The notes under the pieces are model-generated. The model saw nothing but the letters and a program-made list of their open reading frames with translations. It searched no databases and was not told the origin of the DNA. Positions 11,111 through 22,130 of a stretch of 64,000 nucleotides of DNA are shown here, piece by piece. Made by a program: the position numbers and the translations under genes. Numbering within the stretch: position 1 is the first letter of the stretch; each line of letters starts with the position of its first letter. Origin of the DNA: Molossus alvarezi (Eukaryota > Chordata > Mammalia > Chiroptera > Molossidae); the NCBI GenBank assembly GCA_037176705.1, contig CM073885.1, positions 218,004,290 to 218,068,289 on the forward strand, read 5' to 3'.

Positions 11111-12164
11111 ACCAGGCACTAAATTCCTCATAGAGAGGTCATTTGAAGGGCATTGTTTTCATGGTGATACTTTCCAGATTTACATTAATTTGTCAAAAGA
11201 AGAAAAAACTCAGAAGATGTACCAAGTGTTTATTATAAAACATTTGGGGAGGATTGAAGTGACTTGGGAACTGTACTTTCTGCTCATTTTTCTGTAAACC
11301 TAAAACTGCTCTTAAAAAATTGTTAGTTAGAAAACAAAATAAATGTACATCCATAGAATTTTACATGTGATCATTTGATACATGTATATAATTATACATA
11401 AGTGTGATTATATTGTGTATGTTAATTTTAGAACAGTTTTTTTTGTGTATGTCATTACTTGATCCTCTTCTTTTCCCCCATTTGCCTACATCAATGTCCC
11501 CTTTACCCAAGCACATGTTAACTTCATTTTATCTTTCCATTTTCTTCTCCAAGTTCTAGTCAAGCAAACAATAGCTACAATTTGGAAATAATGGTATATA
11601 GCACAAGCTTGAAGAGTGAGAACACTCACAAGTCATGCCGAAATTTTTTTAATTTGTTTCCAGAACAAAAAGCTCAAATATGGCAAGGTCCAGTTAAGCA
11701 GATGCCATGGCAGTCTGGAATCACATGCCATTCTCATGTATTACTAGCTCCTTATATCCAGTCATCATCTGGGCTTTCTGAGTCAGGACTTAATAATATT
11801 AATAGTACCCAGCCAAAACCAGTGAAACAGACCAAGTGACTTATCAAGATTCTTTATACTTTTTTCTAGACATGAATGCTTCTTTGAAATCTTAAAAGTC
11901 ACAGATCATTTCCTTGAGGCACACTTGAAGGGTTATTTAAACACTGGGTTTCTTTAGATGGACATAGGAATTAAATTTTGTGAAGTTCCGAAAAAAAGTT
12001 ATTTTATTATAAATCATACATATATTACTTTCCTAAATTAAGACAGATTTTGTCTTTGGGAGTGGGGTCATCACCTCAACTGCAGAGCTTACCTAGAGAA
12101 TGCAGTCATTGGCCAGTTGAGAGGCTTTCACGAGAGGAAGATGAATAGAGTGGAAATTCACAAA
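11111..12164. other. Non-coding stretch
   Basis: The only frame of size (11582-11839, 85 residues) shows no known domain. No repeat identified. Confidence 0.4.
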
Positions 12165-12375
12165 CCTCAGAGTCCAAAGGCTTAAAATTTAGTCCTAGTT
12201 GGGTTTATTACTACATGGCTATTCTCTGGCATGTCAACTTTCTCAATTATAAAATAGTGATAAATATAACTTCCATGCTCTCAGGGTTACTGTGTAATGA
12301 GATAGTGTAAGAAAAAATACATTGCAATTTGTAGAGGGTGTGTAAGTGGTATTGCTAATATTTTTACTCTCCGAG
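12165..12375 (+). repeat. Probable MIR SINE, diverged
   Basis: MIR-like order of motifs: a tagtcctagttggg box, ttctcaattataaaatagtgataaatataacttcc, then agggttactgtgtaatgagatagtgtaag. Confidence 0.55.
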
Positions 12376-13011
12376 ATTTTTAGCCCAAATTCAAACTGGT
12401 GTAAAATAATCAAGATTATTTTCTTTTTTCTTCCTAGCCATCCAGGGGGAAAAAAATCAGTGTTTTGGCAATGATGAACGTGTGCATGTGCGTGAATATT
12501 TTAAGGGATGAAGCATGAAGAAGGGAGAATTTCTACAAGTGTAGCAAATCAACTCTATATATAAAAAGAAAAGGAAATTAATAAAAGTTGTTTTTCTCTT
12601 GCTCTTTATGACCTGAATATTCATATGTAATAAGATTATTCGTATTAATCAAACTGTACTTGTTCTTCTACTTGCATGATTTCGAGTAAAAGAGAGTCAT
12701 AAAAAAAACAAAGTGACCAAGTTTTCACATACTCAAAACTGTAGGAATTTATGGTGGTACATTAGGACAAACATCTGGTTGATCTTTCTGTCACCATAGA
12801 GCCCTAACTGAAGTGTTAAGTTCCAGAGTCCCTACTTTGATTACTGAAAACAGGTACAAAAGTTAAAGTTTGACTTAAATACAGGAGTAGGCATGTTACA
12901 GAAAAGACTTAGACCGAACACCGGAGGAAGTGAAGAGGCTCCTTGATTCACGCATGCGGACCCAGAGGAGGCAGTCTCCAAATTCTGGGCCCCGAGTTGT
13001 GGGGGTACCTA

Positions 13012-13020
13012 GCTTTATAG
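13012..13020 (-). promoter_or_regulatory. TATA box of the solo LTR
   Basis: The minus strand reads ctataaagc, placed between the U3 repeats and the R region. Its position relative to the degraded poly(A) signal fits a retroviral promoter directing transcription toward lower coordinates. The Ves at 13.3 kb lies behind it, not in its path. Confidence 0.6.
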
Positions 13021-13076
13021 CCGGCCGGGGGGACATTCTTTAGATGCGAGAGTGGTAAGCAGCTTACAGAAGCAGG

Positions 13077-13159
13077 AAGCAAAAGGGTCTGGTCATCTCT
13101 AGGAGGCAAAAGGTTCTAGTTATCTACTGAGAAGCAAAAGGGTCTAGTTATCTTCTGGG
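13077..13159 (-). repeat. Triplicated 28-bp U3 enhancer-like repeat in the LTR
   Basis: Three adjacent units at 13077-13103, 13104-13131 and 13132-13159. Each has the form aagcaaaagggtctagttat followed by cttctggg-like sequence, with two to five differences between units. Tandem repeats in U3 are the usual place for gammaretroviral enhancers. Which factors bind is unknown. Confidence 0.85.
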
Positions 13160-13336
13160 TACTTGTTTTTTCTAAAATGGTGCTTTACTTCCTCTATCAG
13201 GCAAAAGTAGGTTTACAGTTGTGAGTATAAAAAAGTTTATTCTTGTATTAGTGTGTTTATTACTGTATTATTTATTTGTAACAACTGTAAACCTACTGTT
13301 GCTCACCCCTGTAATAGATGTTATAAAAAATTTTGA

Positions 13337-13560
13337 GCCCGGCCAGTGTGGCTCAGTGATTGAGCATTGTCCCACGCACTAAGGGGTTGCCAGTTGGATT
13401 CCTGGTCAGGGTACATGCCCAGGTTGTGGGTCAAATTCCCAGTGAGGGGGCATGCGGGAGGCAGCCAATCGATGTTCTCTCTCATTGATATTTCTATCTC
13501 TCTCCCTCTCCCTCCCTCTCCCTAAAATCAATAAAGAAAACATATTTTTAAAATTCTTTT
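13337..13560 (+). mobile_element. Ves SINE
   Basis: Head gcccggccagtgtggctcag, a central block with gggggcatgcgggaggcagcc, and tail aaaatcaataaagaaaa. The approximate TSD is aaaaattttg (13326-13335 and 13562-13571). It sits 23 bp from the end of the MITE. Confidence 0.92.
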
Positions 13561-13571
13561 GAAAAATTTTG

Positions 13572-14501
13572 GAGTCCCTCAATAAGGAGGCTTCTAGGAA
13601 AAAAATACTTCTACTTGTTCCTTTGGCATCCAAGACATTTTTGTGGGACATTTTGTCAAGGACAATGTGCTCTCCTTAGTAAGATGCCTGGTGAGTGAGA
13701 GGTTTGCCGTTCTTTTGTGAAGTGGAAGGGAAAATAGCGTGAAAGGAAACTGAGAAAGAAGAACCAATACCACTGAAGTGCTCTTACATAAATCAGTCTA
13801 GGAAGATGGACATATGCCATTTAAGGATAGATTTTGCACCCCTTAAAATTACTTATGCCTGTGTATTGCTTGTACTCCTCAGCATGCATGAAAAGCAACG
13901 ATCAGTGACACATATTGCAGCACTTCATACATGTTCCTTATTTTTATTCTCTTCTTTATAATTGGGGAGGGGGTCTGAGGAGGTAAGATTAATTTTTATC
14001 TAGGAAGTATCTAAGACTAGAGTGTCATAGCTTTACTGTGCCTAATTGATTAGCATCTTTGTCTCAACAGCCTTAAGTGAACGGGTGGTAGTATGCATAG
14101 AGGTAGTATGCTCACACAGTCCAGACTGGACCTAGAGTTATAGTTGGAGGCACTGCTTTGGAAGTATTTAAATAATCACATATACCCTGATCAACAAGGA
14201 TAGCAACCCTATCAAAACTAAACTCTTCGCAGGCTAATAGCGCCATGAAATAACCTGAAATAGTCATGTGTCAATTGATGATAGAAATTTAAATTCAGAG
14301 TTAGAAAATTAGTTTAGGAATGGCAGTGTATAATAATGGAGGAAGCTGTCAGCTGTTAGAAAGTCAAAGATTGTTTATAAAATATGTTTCATCTCCTCTG
14401 TTATCCTTGCCCAAAAATATAAATAATTATTTTATTACTGATTGGAATTTTATTTGCACAATGAAAGGGAGTCGTTTCAGAAATTTTGGTCAGCCTGAAT
14501 A
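13572..14501. other. Non-coding stretch
   Basis: No repeat or gene recognised. The 13406-13651 minus frame is a read-through of the adjacent SINE. Confidence 0.4.
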
Positions 14502-14518
14502 AAGAAAGAAGTCTGTTT

Positions 14519-14769
14519 GCCCTGGCCGGTTTGGCTCAGCGGTTAGAGCATCGGCCTGCGGTCCTGAGAGACCCGGGTTCGGTTCCCGCTAAGGGCGCGT
14601 ACCTCGGTTGCAGTTTGTCCCCGGCCCTGGTCGGTTGTGCGGGTGGCAGCCACTCGATGTGTCCCTTTCACATCGATGTTTCTCTCTCTCTCTCTGTTCC
14701 TCTCTCTCCCTCCCACTCTACCTGAGCAAAAAATGGAAAAATGTCCTCGGGTGAGGATAAAAAAAAAAA
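14519..14769 (+). mobile_element. Ves SINE, young type with intact Pol III boxes
   Basis: Well-preserved copy: gccctggccggtttggctca, B box ggttcggttcc, then gctaagggcgcgtacctcgg, and tail cctcgggtgaggataaaaaa. The TSD is 16 of 17 (aagaaagaagtctgttt at 14502-14518; one change at 14770-14786). The near-consensus head makes it one of the youngest copies here. Confidence 0.96.
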
Positions 14770-15179
14770 AAGAAAGAAGGCTGTTTAAATTTTTGTATAC
14801 TGGTACAATTCTAATTGGAACACATTTGGGTCAGTTTTGCTACAAAAAACAACAACAAATAGTTCTTGTCTTTAATGAGGAAAACGCATAATAGTGGCTT
14901 ATCTTAGAATGTAAAGCTTTTAGAATCACCCTGTAATTCATGGCTTATCCCTGAGAATTCAAAGCTTTATAAAGTATAAATCCTTCCCAGGACGTGGTAT
15001 ACACCTTCTATGTCACATAGGGCTAGGCTATGAATTTACACTCTTTCATTCTGAATTTTTCTTTCTATGCAGTATTCTATTATTCTTTTCCAGCTTAAAT
15101 TGCACACCTTTCGCCTAAGCTAGAATTCCTTCAAAATAACCCACATGTTTTCTATTTATTTTCTCCTCTGTCCCTACTT

Positions 15180-15257
15180 CAGATAGATAGATACATAGAT
15201 AGATAGATAGATGATAGATAGATAGATGACAGATAGGTAGGTAGGTAGGTAGGTAGA
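15180..15257. repeat. (GATA)n/(GTAG)n microsatellite
   Basis: About 19 imperfect tetranucleotide units. It begins as agat/gata with interruptions (tgat, acag) and changes to taggtagg before 15257. Confidence 0.95.
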
Positions 15258-15589
15258 TCCTGATTCATAACAAGTAATGAACATTATTTTAAAAAATCAC
15301 ACTAAATTATTAATAACTCATAGGCTTGCTCCTCTAAAGAATATATTTAATTCAAATGAATCTCTGATCAGTTAGGGTAAACCTGCTTCTTCACTGTCAT
15401 TCTTATTTCTTCTCTTGGAAGATCTAAACTGGTACTGTGAGGGGTATCCTGCCACCTTGGGCCATAGTTTTCAAAGGAAAGGAACAATGCATTTCCTATC
15501 TATGAGCAAAGGAAGGGACAGGCTACTAAGTAACCACTGTGTCCTTGAAGCCCTGAAACATTTTTTTCTGCATCTTTCCTCCAGTTCTT

Positions 15590-15755
15590 GTTCTTTCTCC
15601 CATATCTTCAACAGTCTTAAAGTCCCAATTTCTACATCCATAAAATAGTCCTAATTGTAGGACTGTAAAGTTGTTGTAAGGATTAAGAAATTTCATGTAA
15701 ATTACCAAGATCAATATCCTAAAAAATATTAGGTGTGCAATAAACATTGGTTCCA
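15590..15755 (+). repeat. MIR SINE fragment
   Basis: Diverged plus-strand MIR: ttctacatccataaaatagtcc, gtaaagttgttgtaaggattaag and a 3' end close to aggtgtgcaataaacattgg. Confidence 0.6.
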
Positions 15756-15867
15756 GTTACTTCTCTTCTAATTTGGGAGTAAAAATTTTAATAAGGCTAG
15801 TAAAGGACAGGAGTTTACATTTGAATATAATTTTATGCAAAAGATTACTCAGTGACCATAAGCTGTT

Positions 15868-15963
15868 TCTGTCTGTCTAGTGTCCTCCATTGTGTTCTGA
15901 TTTCTCTCTAGGTGTGCCCAGGCCATTACAGGTGCTCAAGTAAAAGCATGAATGAATGAATAG
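15868..15963 (+). repeat. L2 LINE 3' end
   Basis: Ends caggtgctcaagtaaaagcatgaatgaatgaatagg, the L2 3' terminus with its GAATGAATG-type tail. Preceded by diverged L2. Confidence 0.5.
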
Positions 15964-16162
15964 GAAGGGTTCACGATGAAGAATAATGGAGCCAATGAAA
16001 ATTATACCAGATTCCACTCTGTATCAAATAATGGTATAACAGTGTCCTTTACAATCAAATAATGAATGGTATTTTAAGAAGAAAACATTTCAGCGCAGTT
16101 TTATACCAGTTGCAAAGTAGTTTTATTTCCCCTCTGTTTTCAAATCTAAAAGCCAAATAATA

Positions 16163-16436
16163 GCCCTGGCCAATTTGGCTCAGCAGTTAGAGCATTGGCC
16201 TACATTCTGGAGAGACCCGGGTTCGGTTCCCGCTAAGGGCGTGTACCTCGGTTGCAGTTTGTCCCTGGGCCTGGTTGGGTCATGTGGGTGGCAGCCACTC
16301 GATGTGTCCCTTTCATGTCAGACATGTCGATGTTTCTCTCTCTGTCTCTTCCTCTCTCTCCCTCCCACTCTATCTGAACAAAAAAACAACAAAAAAAAAA
16401 CGTCCTTGGGTGAGGATAAAAAAATAAAATAAAAAA
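16163..16436 (+). mobile_element. Ves SINE, young
   Basis: Perfect 16-bp TSD taaaagccaaataata at 16147-16162 and 16437-16452. Head gccctggccaatttggctca, box B ggttcggttcc, a 10-bp tcatgtcaga duplication before the CT tract, tail tccttgggtgaggataaaaa. Confidence 0.96.
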
Positions 16437-16452
16437 TAAAAGCCAAATAATA

Positions 16453-18482
16453 TTATCCCAACATTTCCTTTCATAAAAATTTAAAATAAGAGGTACAAAT
16501 AACTAAGAACACTTATCAAATCTCTGAAGATGTGTTTCTTCAAAGACAATAGCAAAAATCTATTTAAAGTATGAAAGCATGATTATCAGTAAAAACCAGG
16601 ACATTGCAAATCTAATATTCACCTTGGAACCAAAACTAAATTAATATTTGAAATGTTTTAAAAATACCACAATAAAATGCGTTTTTTATAGGTGTTTCTT
16701 TATGCATTTGAAATGGGAAAATATGGCTTAAGTACCACTTCATTCTTTGTGCAGAACAAAGTGTGTTTTGTCTATGAAAAAAAATAAAATAAATGAGCAA
16801 TAATCTCCAAGAAATCAACTTGACCAGCATTAATGACTAGTTTGGTAGTTATCAGCCTGAGGCATAGCCAGAGGCCATTAGGGCTCTGGAGGGGGTAGGT
16901 TGGGGAATTGTGGGTTTACCAGTAACTAACTATAGGTATGAATCAAAACTTTCTAAGAAAATAGATAAAAGTTTCTCTGGACAATTTTATCTGTATTTAT
17001 ATTTTCGTACAACCCCCTCCTTCACCCTTTTTAAATAAATAGGAAAAGAGGATGCTGCCATCATTTCACAAACCAGGATGGATTGGAAATAATTCATTTA
17101 ATGAAATGGGGACACTCTGGGGACCAATTAATGCCTTTTCAAGCTTCGACTATACAACTATAAGAACCACTTTAAAAAAAAAAACAGTTTAACACATTAG
17201 TTGATTGTTGGTGAATTGAAACTTAATCATGAGATCATAAGGATTTTTTAGAGCTTTTTTTTTTTTCAGTTTTTAATCCTATCTCAATAAAGGTAAATAC
17301 ATAAGGATTATAAATAAACAAATCTGAAGTAATATAGATTGGGAGAACCTCAAGAGGGTCAGGAGATAATGAAGATTATACCTCAATATTGGGATTATGA
17401 TGTTCTTTATTTCAATAAAAGTGGATAGAGATCTTTCATATCAGGGACAGGGCTTAGCTGTAAGGACAAAGTAATCTTCTGGGAATTATGCATACAGGCT
17501 TGACATCATTTTTATTGGATGGCTGATGAACTGGAAAACTCCAGGATAGCCAGGCTTTAATTTGTAATCTTAATTTTCATATAAATTGGTAATTTCAGGG
17601 GGAGGGAGTCGGGGACTTTGATGCCTGCTAGCCTGTGGTAATAAGACAGCGCACAGGCTGCAGTACTAACTCATCCAGTCTCGGATTCTGTCTTTTCCTC
17701 TATCCATCTGTCTTCCATCTTTGCATCTATCATTTAAAGAAATTTACAGCCTGCAAATACCAGAGAAGCTAATGTTAGTGCAATCTTCCCTCCACCTCCT
17801 CTTGGAATGATCTATCATAATCTACTTACCATAGACATGCACACTATAATGTACAACAATTTAGTCTTCAGCCGGGAAAATTACTGCGATTGTTTTGCAA
17901 GCATGCATTAATAAGGTTTTTTTCTTCTCCTCTTTATCTTTTGTAAAGGCTATAGGTCATGAGAGAACTCATGAGAGAACATTAGTTTCCCTTCATAAAA
18001 CAATTATCTTGGTGTTTCCCATATATGCTTTTATATCCATAAGATTATACAGGGGCAAAGTCACCAAACTAGAACATAGCAGTGATGATGTATTTGGTCC
18101 TACGGAAACTTGGCCCATGTATTTCCGCTATAGAATGCAGAGGCCCTTCACACTGTAAAAGAAGTAAAGTGCTATTAAATTGAAGGTTTTAGAACTATAT
18201 CAATAAAATAGAAATTTCTCTCTAGGTTGTTCTAGCCTCTTATAGCATAAGTAAAATGGAATCATCAAGCAAAATTATGTTAATCAAAGAATATCTGAAT
18301 TAAATCAACTACAGAACACAATACACAAAGGTGAAATGGTTTGCTCGCAAGCACATATTTTCTCTCTCTGTTTCAAATAATGATTCCACAGCTTTACTTT
18401 TTAATTTAAAGTTTTTCCATTGTCCTTTTGTTGTTTTTGCAGCTACTTTACTTCCTGGTCCAAAAATACTATGCTTTGATAT
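16453..18482. other. Two-kilobase non-coding stretch
   Basis: AT-rich, with no recognised transposable element, RNA gene or protein frame. A G-rich patch lies at 16890-16915 (ggagggggtaggttgggg). Confidence 0.45.
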
Positions 18483-18494
18483 TGGCCACTTTTT

Positions 18495-18723
18495 TTTTTT
18501 TCCCCAGATAGAGTGGGAGGGAGAGAGAGGAAGAGACAGAGAGAGAGAGAGAAAGAGAGAAACATCGACGTGAAAGGGACACATCGAGTGGCTGCCTCCC
18601 GCACAACCCAACCAGGGCCGGGGACAAACCACAACTGAGAGATGTGCCCTTAGCGGGAACTGAATCCAGGTTTCTTTGGACCACAGGTCGACACTCTAAT
18701 CACTGAGCCAAACTGGCCAGGGC
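18495..18723 (-). mobile_element. Ves SINE
   Basis: Minus-strand copy ending ccaaactggccagggc. Approximate TSD ttggccacttttt (18483-18494) and ttgaccacttttt (18724-18736). The tail lacks the CCTCGGGTGAGGAT segment, so poly-T lies directly against ccccagatagagtggg. Confidence 0.93.
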
Positions 18724-18829
18724 TTGACCACTTTTTATATGCCTCCTGTGGTAGAAATTCTGGCATGTTTTTTCTCTGATTAGGCTAAAACTATACTACA
18801 AATCTTAATTGCTAATTAATATATCCATC

Positions 18830-19110
18830 CATTTATCAACTGTGTCAAGCAGTGTTTAGAGTGTTAGATTACACTCACAGGATATGCAGTGTTTTACCTT
18901 AAGGAACGTATGCCTTAGTTGGGGCGCAGACTTGTAACAAACCCAGAGAAAGCTTCCAGGAAGAAGTAACACTGGGGCTGAGATTCAGAGACAAGAGGTT
19001 AGCTAAGCAAAGACAGCGATGGGGACCAGAAGTGGGATAGAACAACATTTGACAGAGCAAATGAAAGAGAATTTGGTACTTTGCAGAAATGGAGTTTACA
19101 AGGGTTAGCA
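18830..19110 (-). repeat. L2 LINE fragment
   Basis: Reverse-oriented L2 remnant: caactgtgtcaagcagtgtttag, gcagacttgtaacaaaccc, cttccaggaagaagtaacactggggctgagattc. These correspond to the L2 3' region on the opposite strand. Confidence 0.55.
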
Positions 19111-19295
19111 AAAATTAATGAGTCTAGTGATGTATAACTTGGTAAATAGAACCTCAAAAGAAAAAGGTGTAAATACAATCTTCAGCTGAAGGTATGAATC
19201 TAACATAACACCCACCATCATTCACTGGAACAACACCAGTGATTGGAAACCCATTGTTATAAAAGACAGATGAATGTATTTTCACAATTCTAAGA

Positions 19296-19411
19296 CAGGG
19301 TTGAGCAAAAATAGGTTAACAGTTGTTCATATGGAAAATAATACAGAAATAAATAAGAATAAACTCTGTTTCACAAACTCACAACTGTAAATCAACTTTT
19401 GCCCACTCCTG
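19296..19411 (+). mobile_element. Mariner-like MITE (copy B)
   Basis: An intact 116-bp element. Left TIR is cagggttgagcaaaa then ataggttaacagttgt. Right TIR is the reverse complement of acaactgtaaatcaactttt plus gcccactcctg. TA follows at 19412-19413; the left TA has decayed to GA. The interior (aataatacagaaataaataa, gaataaactctgtttcac) matches copy A reversed. No coding capacity. Confidence 0.8.
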
Positions 19412-19659
19412 TATTTAAGAAATTCCTAAAATTTTCTAATTTTATAGAATAAGAAAGTATGGAACACACGGCTATCCACTCTAGTTCCGTCTTCTTAAAG
19501 CACACACAACATGGTTAGCATCCCTTTCCTATTACTATCCTTGAAATATTTGAGATACTTATGAAGTCCTTCAAAGGTCAGTTGCTTAAAATGTTCTTTA
19601 TTTATAATAGTTATCAAAACTTTAACATTTTGGCTTCTGTTCTCCAGATAAGGTCTAGA

Positions 19660-19800
19660 TTTGTTCCCTTAAAGTGTGGCACCTGGAATGGAAAGCAATA
19701 GTCTGTGTTTAGCATGATCTGCCGAAAGCAGAGGGAGAATATCCAACCACCTTCTCTTCACTGTACTGTCTTGGTGCCTAACCTGAGTAAGATTCTTGGG
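19660..19800 (+). repeat. Possible L3/CR1 LINE fragment
   Basis: The run taaagtgtggcacctggaatgg followed at the right distance by agtctgtgtttagcatgatctg resembles the 3' part of L3/CR1-type LINEs in mammals. Weak, by-eye call. Confidence 0.35.
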
Positions 19801-20314
19801 CAGACGTCCATGATGATTCACACCGAATCTGTACTCACCGAGCGGCTCTGTTCTGCCCTGAGCTGCCTTGTAGTCAGTTCTGCGCTGTCCTCTAGCTCTA
19901 GAGGGGTGTTTTTTGAACCAAACTCCAGCAATACATTTATCCCTTTTAAGTTCATTACCTCAATTCATCACTCCCCCTATATCACAAGTACCAAGATTTC
20001 CAACATATGATACAGTGTAAAATTTGCCGAATTGGAGGAATGTCTTATTTTTATTGTGAACAATAATGGTTATTTTTATAGTAGTTAAATACAAGTGACT
20101 AAGAACACAAATACCCAAGAGAAACTAAAAATTAGAATAAAGTAACTCTTAAGTTCAATAATTACAAATATTTAAATATTCAGATATTTCTCTGTATTCT
20201 ATAACCACTAAGTAGTAGATAGTGGGTAGATCCATTCAGAATTAAACATGGATTTATTCATCGACATACTCCTTCTGTCCTCTGTCTACACATAGGAAAG
20301 ATGGATAAAACATA

Positions 20315-20442
20315 ACCTGTGACAACAGTGTGGTGATGGCCAGAGAGAAGGGGGGCAGGGGCTGGGTAGAGATGTGCAAAGGCAGGGGTGAAGGGACAAC
20401 TATAATAGTGTCAACGATATAAATAAAGTAAAATAAAAGACA
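20315..20442 (+). repeat. Old L1 3'UTR fragment
   Basis: Has gtggtgatggccagagagaaggggggcagggg and aagggacaactataatagtgtc followed by an A-rich end. This is the G-rich-then-ACAACTATAATAG pattern at the 3' end of many L1 families. Confidence 0.5.
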
Positions 20443-20466
20443 TGACCCCCCAAGAAGGACCGACAC

Positions 20467-21040
20467 AACTTAGCAAAGCTCAATAGTAAAATAAAAATCT
20501 TTATGGACAAAAATAAAACAGAAACTCAAAAGACGTGCACACCATGAGCCACAGGTCTAAAAGCAGATTGTAGCAGACAAGCATCCTGTAAGAAGATAGG
20601 AAATATAAAAGGCTGCAGGGAAATCACACAACTGGAGTCGGTATTGCAATACAACATGAAAAAAAAACATGTATTGCTAGCTTAACTGCTCAGAGGGCAG
20701 ATTTTCAGGGAGTCAGGTGGCGGGGAAGAATATAGTCAGATGCCAGAAACTAAGCCAAGCTAGTGGACATCTCACAGCACTGCATTGGGATCATAAAGGA
20801 ACAAGGCTGGCTTGTAGTCTTGTGGAATGTGGACTGTGTGGAGGCAGCTTCATTACTATCAAATCATTTAGACAAGAAGGCGAGAGTAAACAAAAAGTTA
20901 AAACGTGCAGACAACAGAAGTAATAAACAAAACATTAACTCTCCAGAAAAATACACAAATATATAAAATATCACAATAAATTGGCTTATCAGATTGAAGT
21001 CACAAAAAAATAAAATGTGGCCATTCGCTGCTTACAGTAA
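20467..21040. other. Non-coding stretch before the ERV-L remnant
   Basis: Two short overlapping frames (20717-20966) have no recognisable domain. The segment could be further decayed ERV-L sequence, but I cannot show it. Confidence 0.35.
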
Positions 21041-21059
21041 ACGTATCTAAATTATATGT

Positions 21060-22130
21060 CATTCAGCCTATTTGCTCAGTGGGTTTATGCACAAAGTGTC
21101 CACAGCATCAGGGATGGAGGTTGTACATGGGCTGAACATGATTTTGCTCTCACTGAGGCTGATCTGACCACCACCACCACTGCATGGTAATGTGGTACCC
21201 TCCCTTCTCTCATGGAGGGTATAGCTATTTACCTTTATAGAAACAGGAACTTATTCTGGATTTCCCTTCCAGTCTCCAATACTCTGCCAATACCATTATT
21301 TGTGGACTTAACAAATGCCAGTTCATAGCTATATAATGCTACACAAAATCATTCCTGACAAAGGAGCTCATTTACAGCAAAGGAAATGTAGCAATGGGCT
21401 CATCCCAACAGAATCACTTTCTTACCCTACGCCCCATCTTCTAGAAATGGCTTGTATAAAACTACAACAATTTAACTGAAAGCTCAGAGGTATTCAACCT
21501 TGAGAGTTTGGAGAACTTTCTATATGCACATATGCCTTAGACCAGAAGCCAGTGCATGGAGCTATGTCTCCAATAGTCAGAATGCACTAGTTTGGGGGCC
21601 AGGGGATGGAGCTGGTACTGTTCCTTCTCTTACTATACCTGATAACCACTTAAGCCATTTGCTTCTCAACGCTGCAATCCTGGCTCCATGGTTTTAGTGC
21701 CCCTAGTGTTCTAGAGAGGAATGCCTCTGTCAGGTATATTCTACTGGAACCTGTGATTGCCCTTGGCCATTTTGGATTCAGTGTGCATCTGAACCAGCAA
21801 ACCATTTTGACCAGGATGATTCCATGCCATTTTCCAGAAGGAAGGCTGGGTTGTTACTACACACTGAAGCAAAGAAGACTATGTCGAGAACACAGTGTTT
21901 TCACCGAGACATGTCTTAGCACTCTCTTGCTTAGCAGTACTGGCCCAAAACGGTAGTAACTTAATAACGGGTCCTCCAGGGGTAAAAGTTTGGTCATTTT
22001 ACCAGGTCAAGCACTCATCCAGCTGAGGATCAGAGAGGGAAAGGAGAGCATAGAACAGGTGTGTATCTCAGTGTGGTAACACACCCTGCCCTGTACCATG
22101 GAAGGCTAACCTCTGTGGACTACCTCAACT
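21060..22130 (+). pseudogene. ERV-L pol remnant: integrase and dUTPase part
   Basis: An old endogenous retrovirus fragment on the plus strand, colinear with the 3' third of ERV-L pol. The DNA near 21075-21140 (gtttatgcacaaagtgtcca, catcagggatggaggttg) corresponds to the N-terminal part of integrase. Segments near 21240-21370 and 21380-21440 correspond to the catalytic core. Those near 21740-21890 (cttggccattttggattcag, gaaggctgggttgttactac) correspond to the dUTPase domain that ERV-L carries at the end of pol. All frames are broken by many stops and shifts; the largest open pieces are only 65-67 residues. No flanking LTR was identified, so it cannot make a product. The assignment rests on remembered similarity. 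Confidence 0.65.

Larger units (their letters stand above)
12894..13199 (-). mobile_element. Gammaretrovirus-type solo LTR (ERV1)
   Basis: A 306-bp LTR on the minus strand bounded by TG...CA, with the 4-bp duplication GGCA at 12890-12893 and 13200-13203. It has a typical gammaretroviral layout. U3 contains three tandem 28-bp repeats. A TATA box (ctataaag, complement of 13013-13020) follows. The R region carries gggcccagaatttggagact-like sequence. The poly(A) signal is degraded to aatcaa near 12944-12950. Internal genes were lost by LTR-LTR recombination, so only a regulatory remnant is left. It is younger than the MITE it interrupts. Confidence 0.8.
12880..13313 (-). mobile_element. Mariner-like MITE (copy A), interrupted by a solo LTR
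   Basis: A short non-autonomous DNA element of about 120 bp, excluding the LTR inside it. It has TA on both sides (12880-12881, 13312-13313) and about 31-bp terminal inverted repeats. The left repeat is caggagtaggca (12882-12893), continued after the LTR as aaagtaggtttacagttgt (13204-13222). The right repeat is the reverse complement of acaactgtaaacctactgtt plus gctcacccctg (13281-13311). The TA duplication and TIR style fit Tc1/mariner. Its interior reads as the reverse complement of copy B at 19.3 kb. No transposase is present. Confidence 0.8.

Noticed and set aside
14519..14600. tRNA-gene-like heads of the Ves SINEs
   Set aside because: They have tRNA-derived promoter boxes but no cloverleaf with a proper anticodon and acceptor stem. 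They are SINE heads, not tRNA genes.
15180..15257. Regular tetranucleotide array considered as a CRISPR-like repeat
   Set aside because: The 4-bp unit and absence of spacers make it a microsatellite; the host is a mammal.
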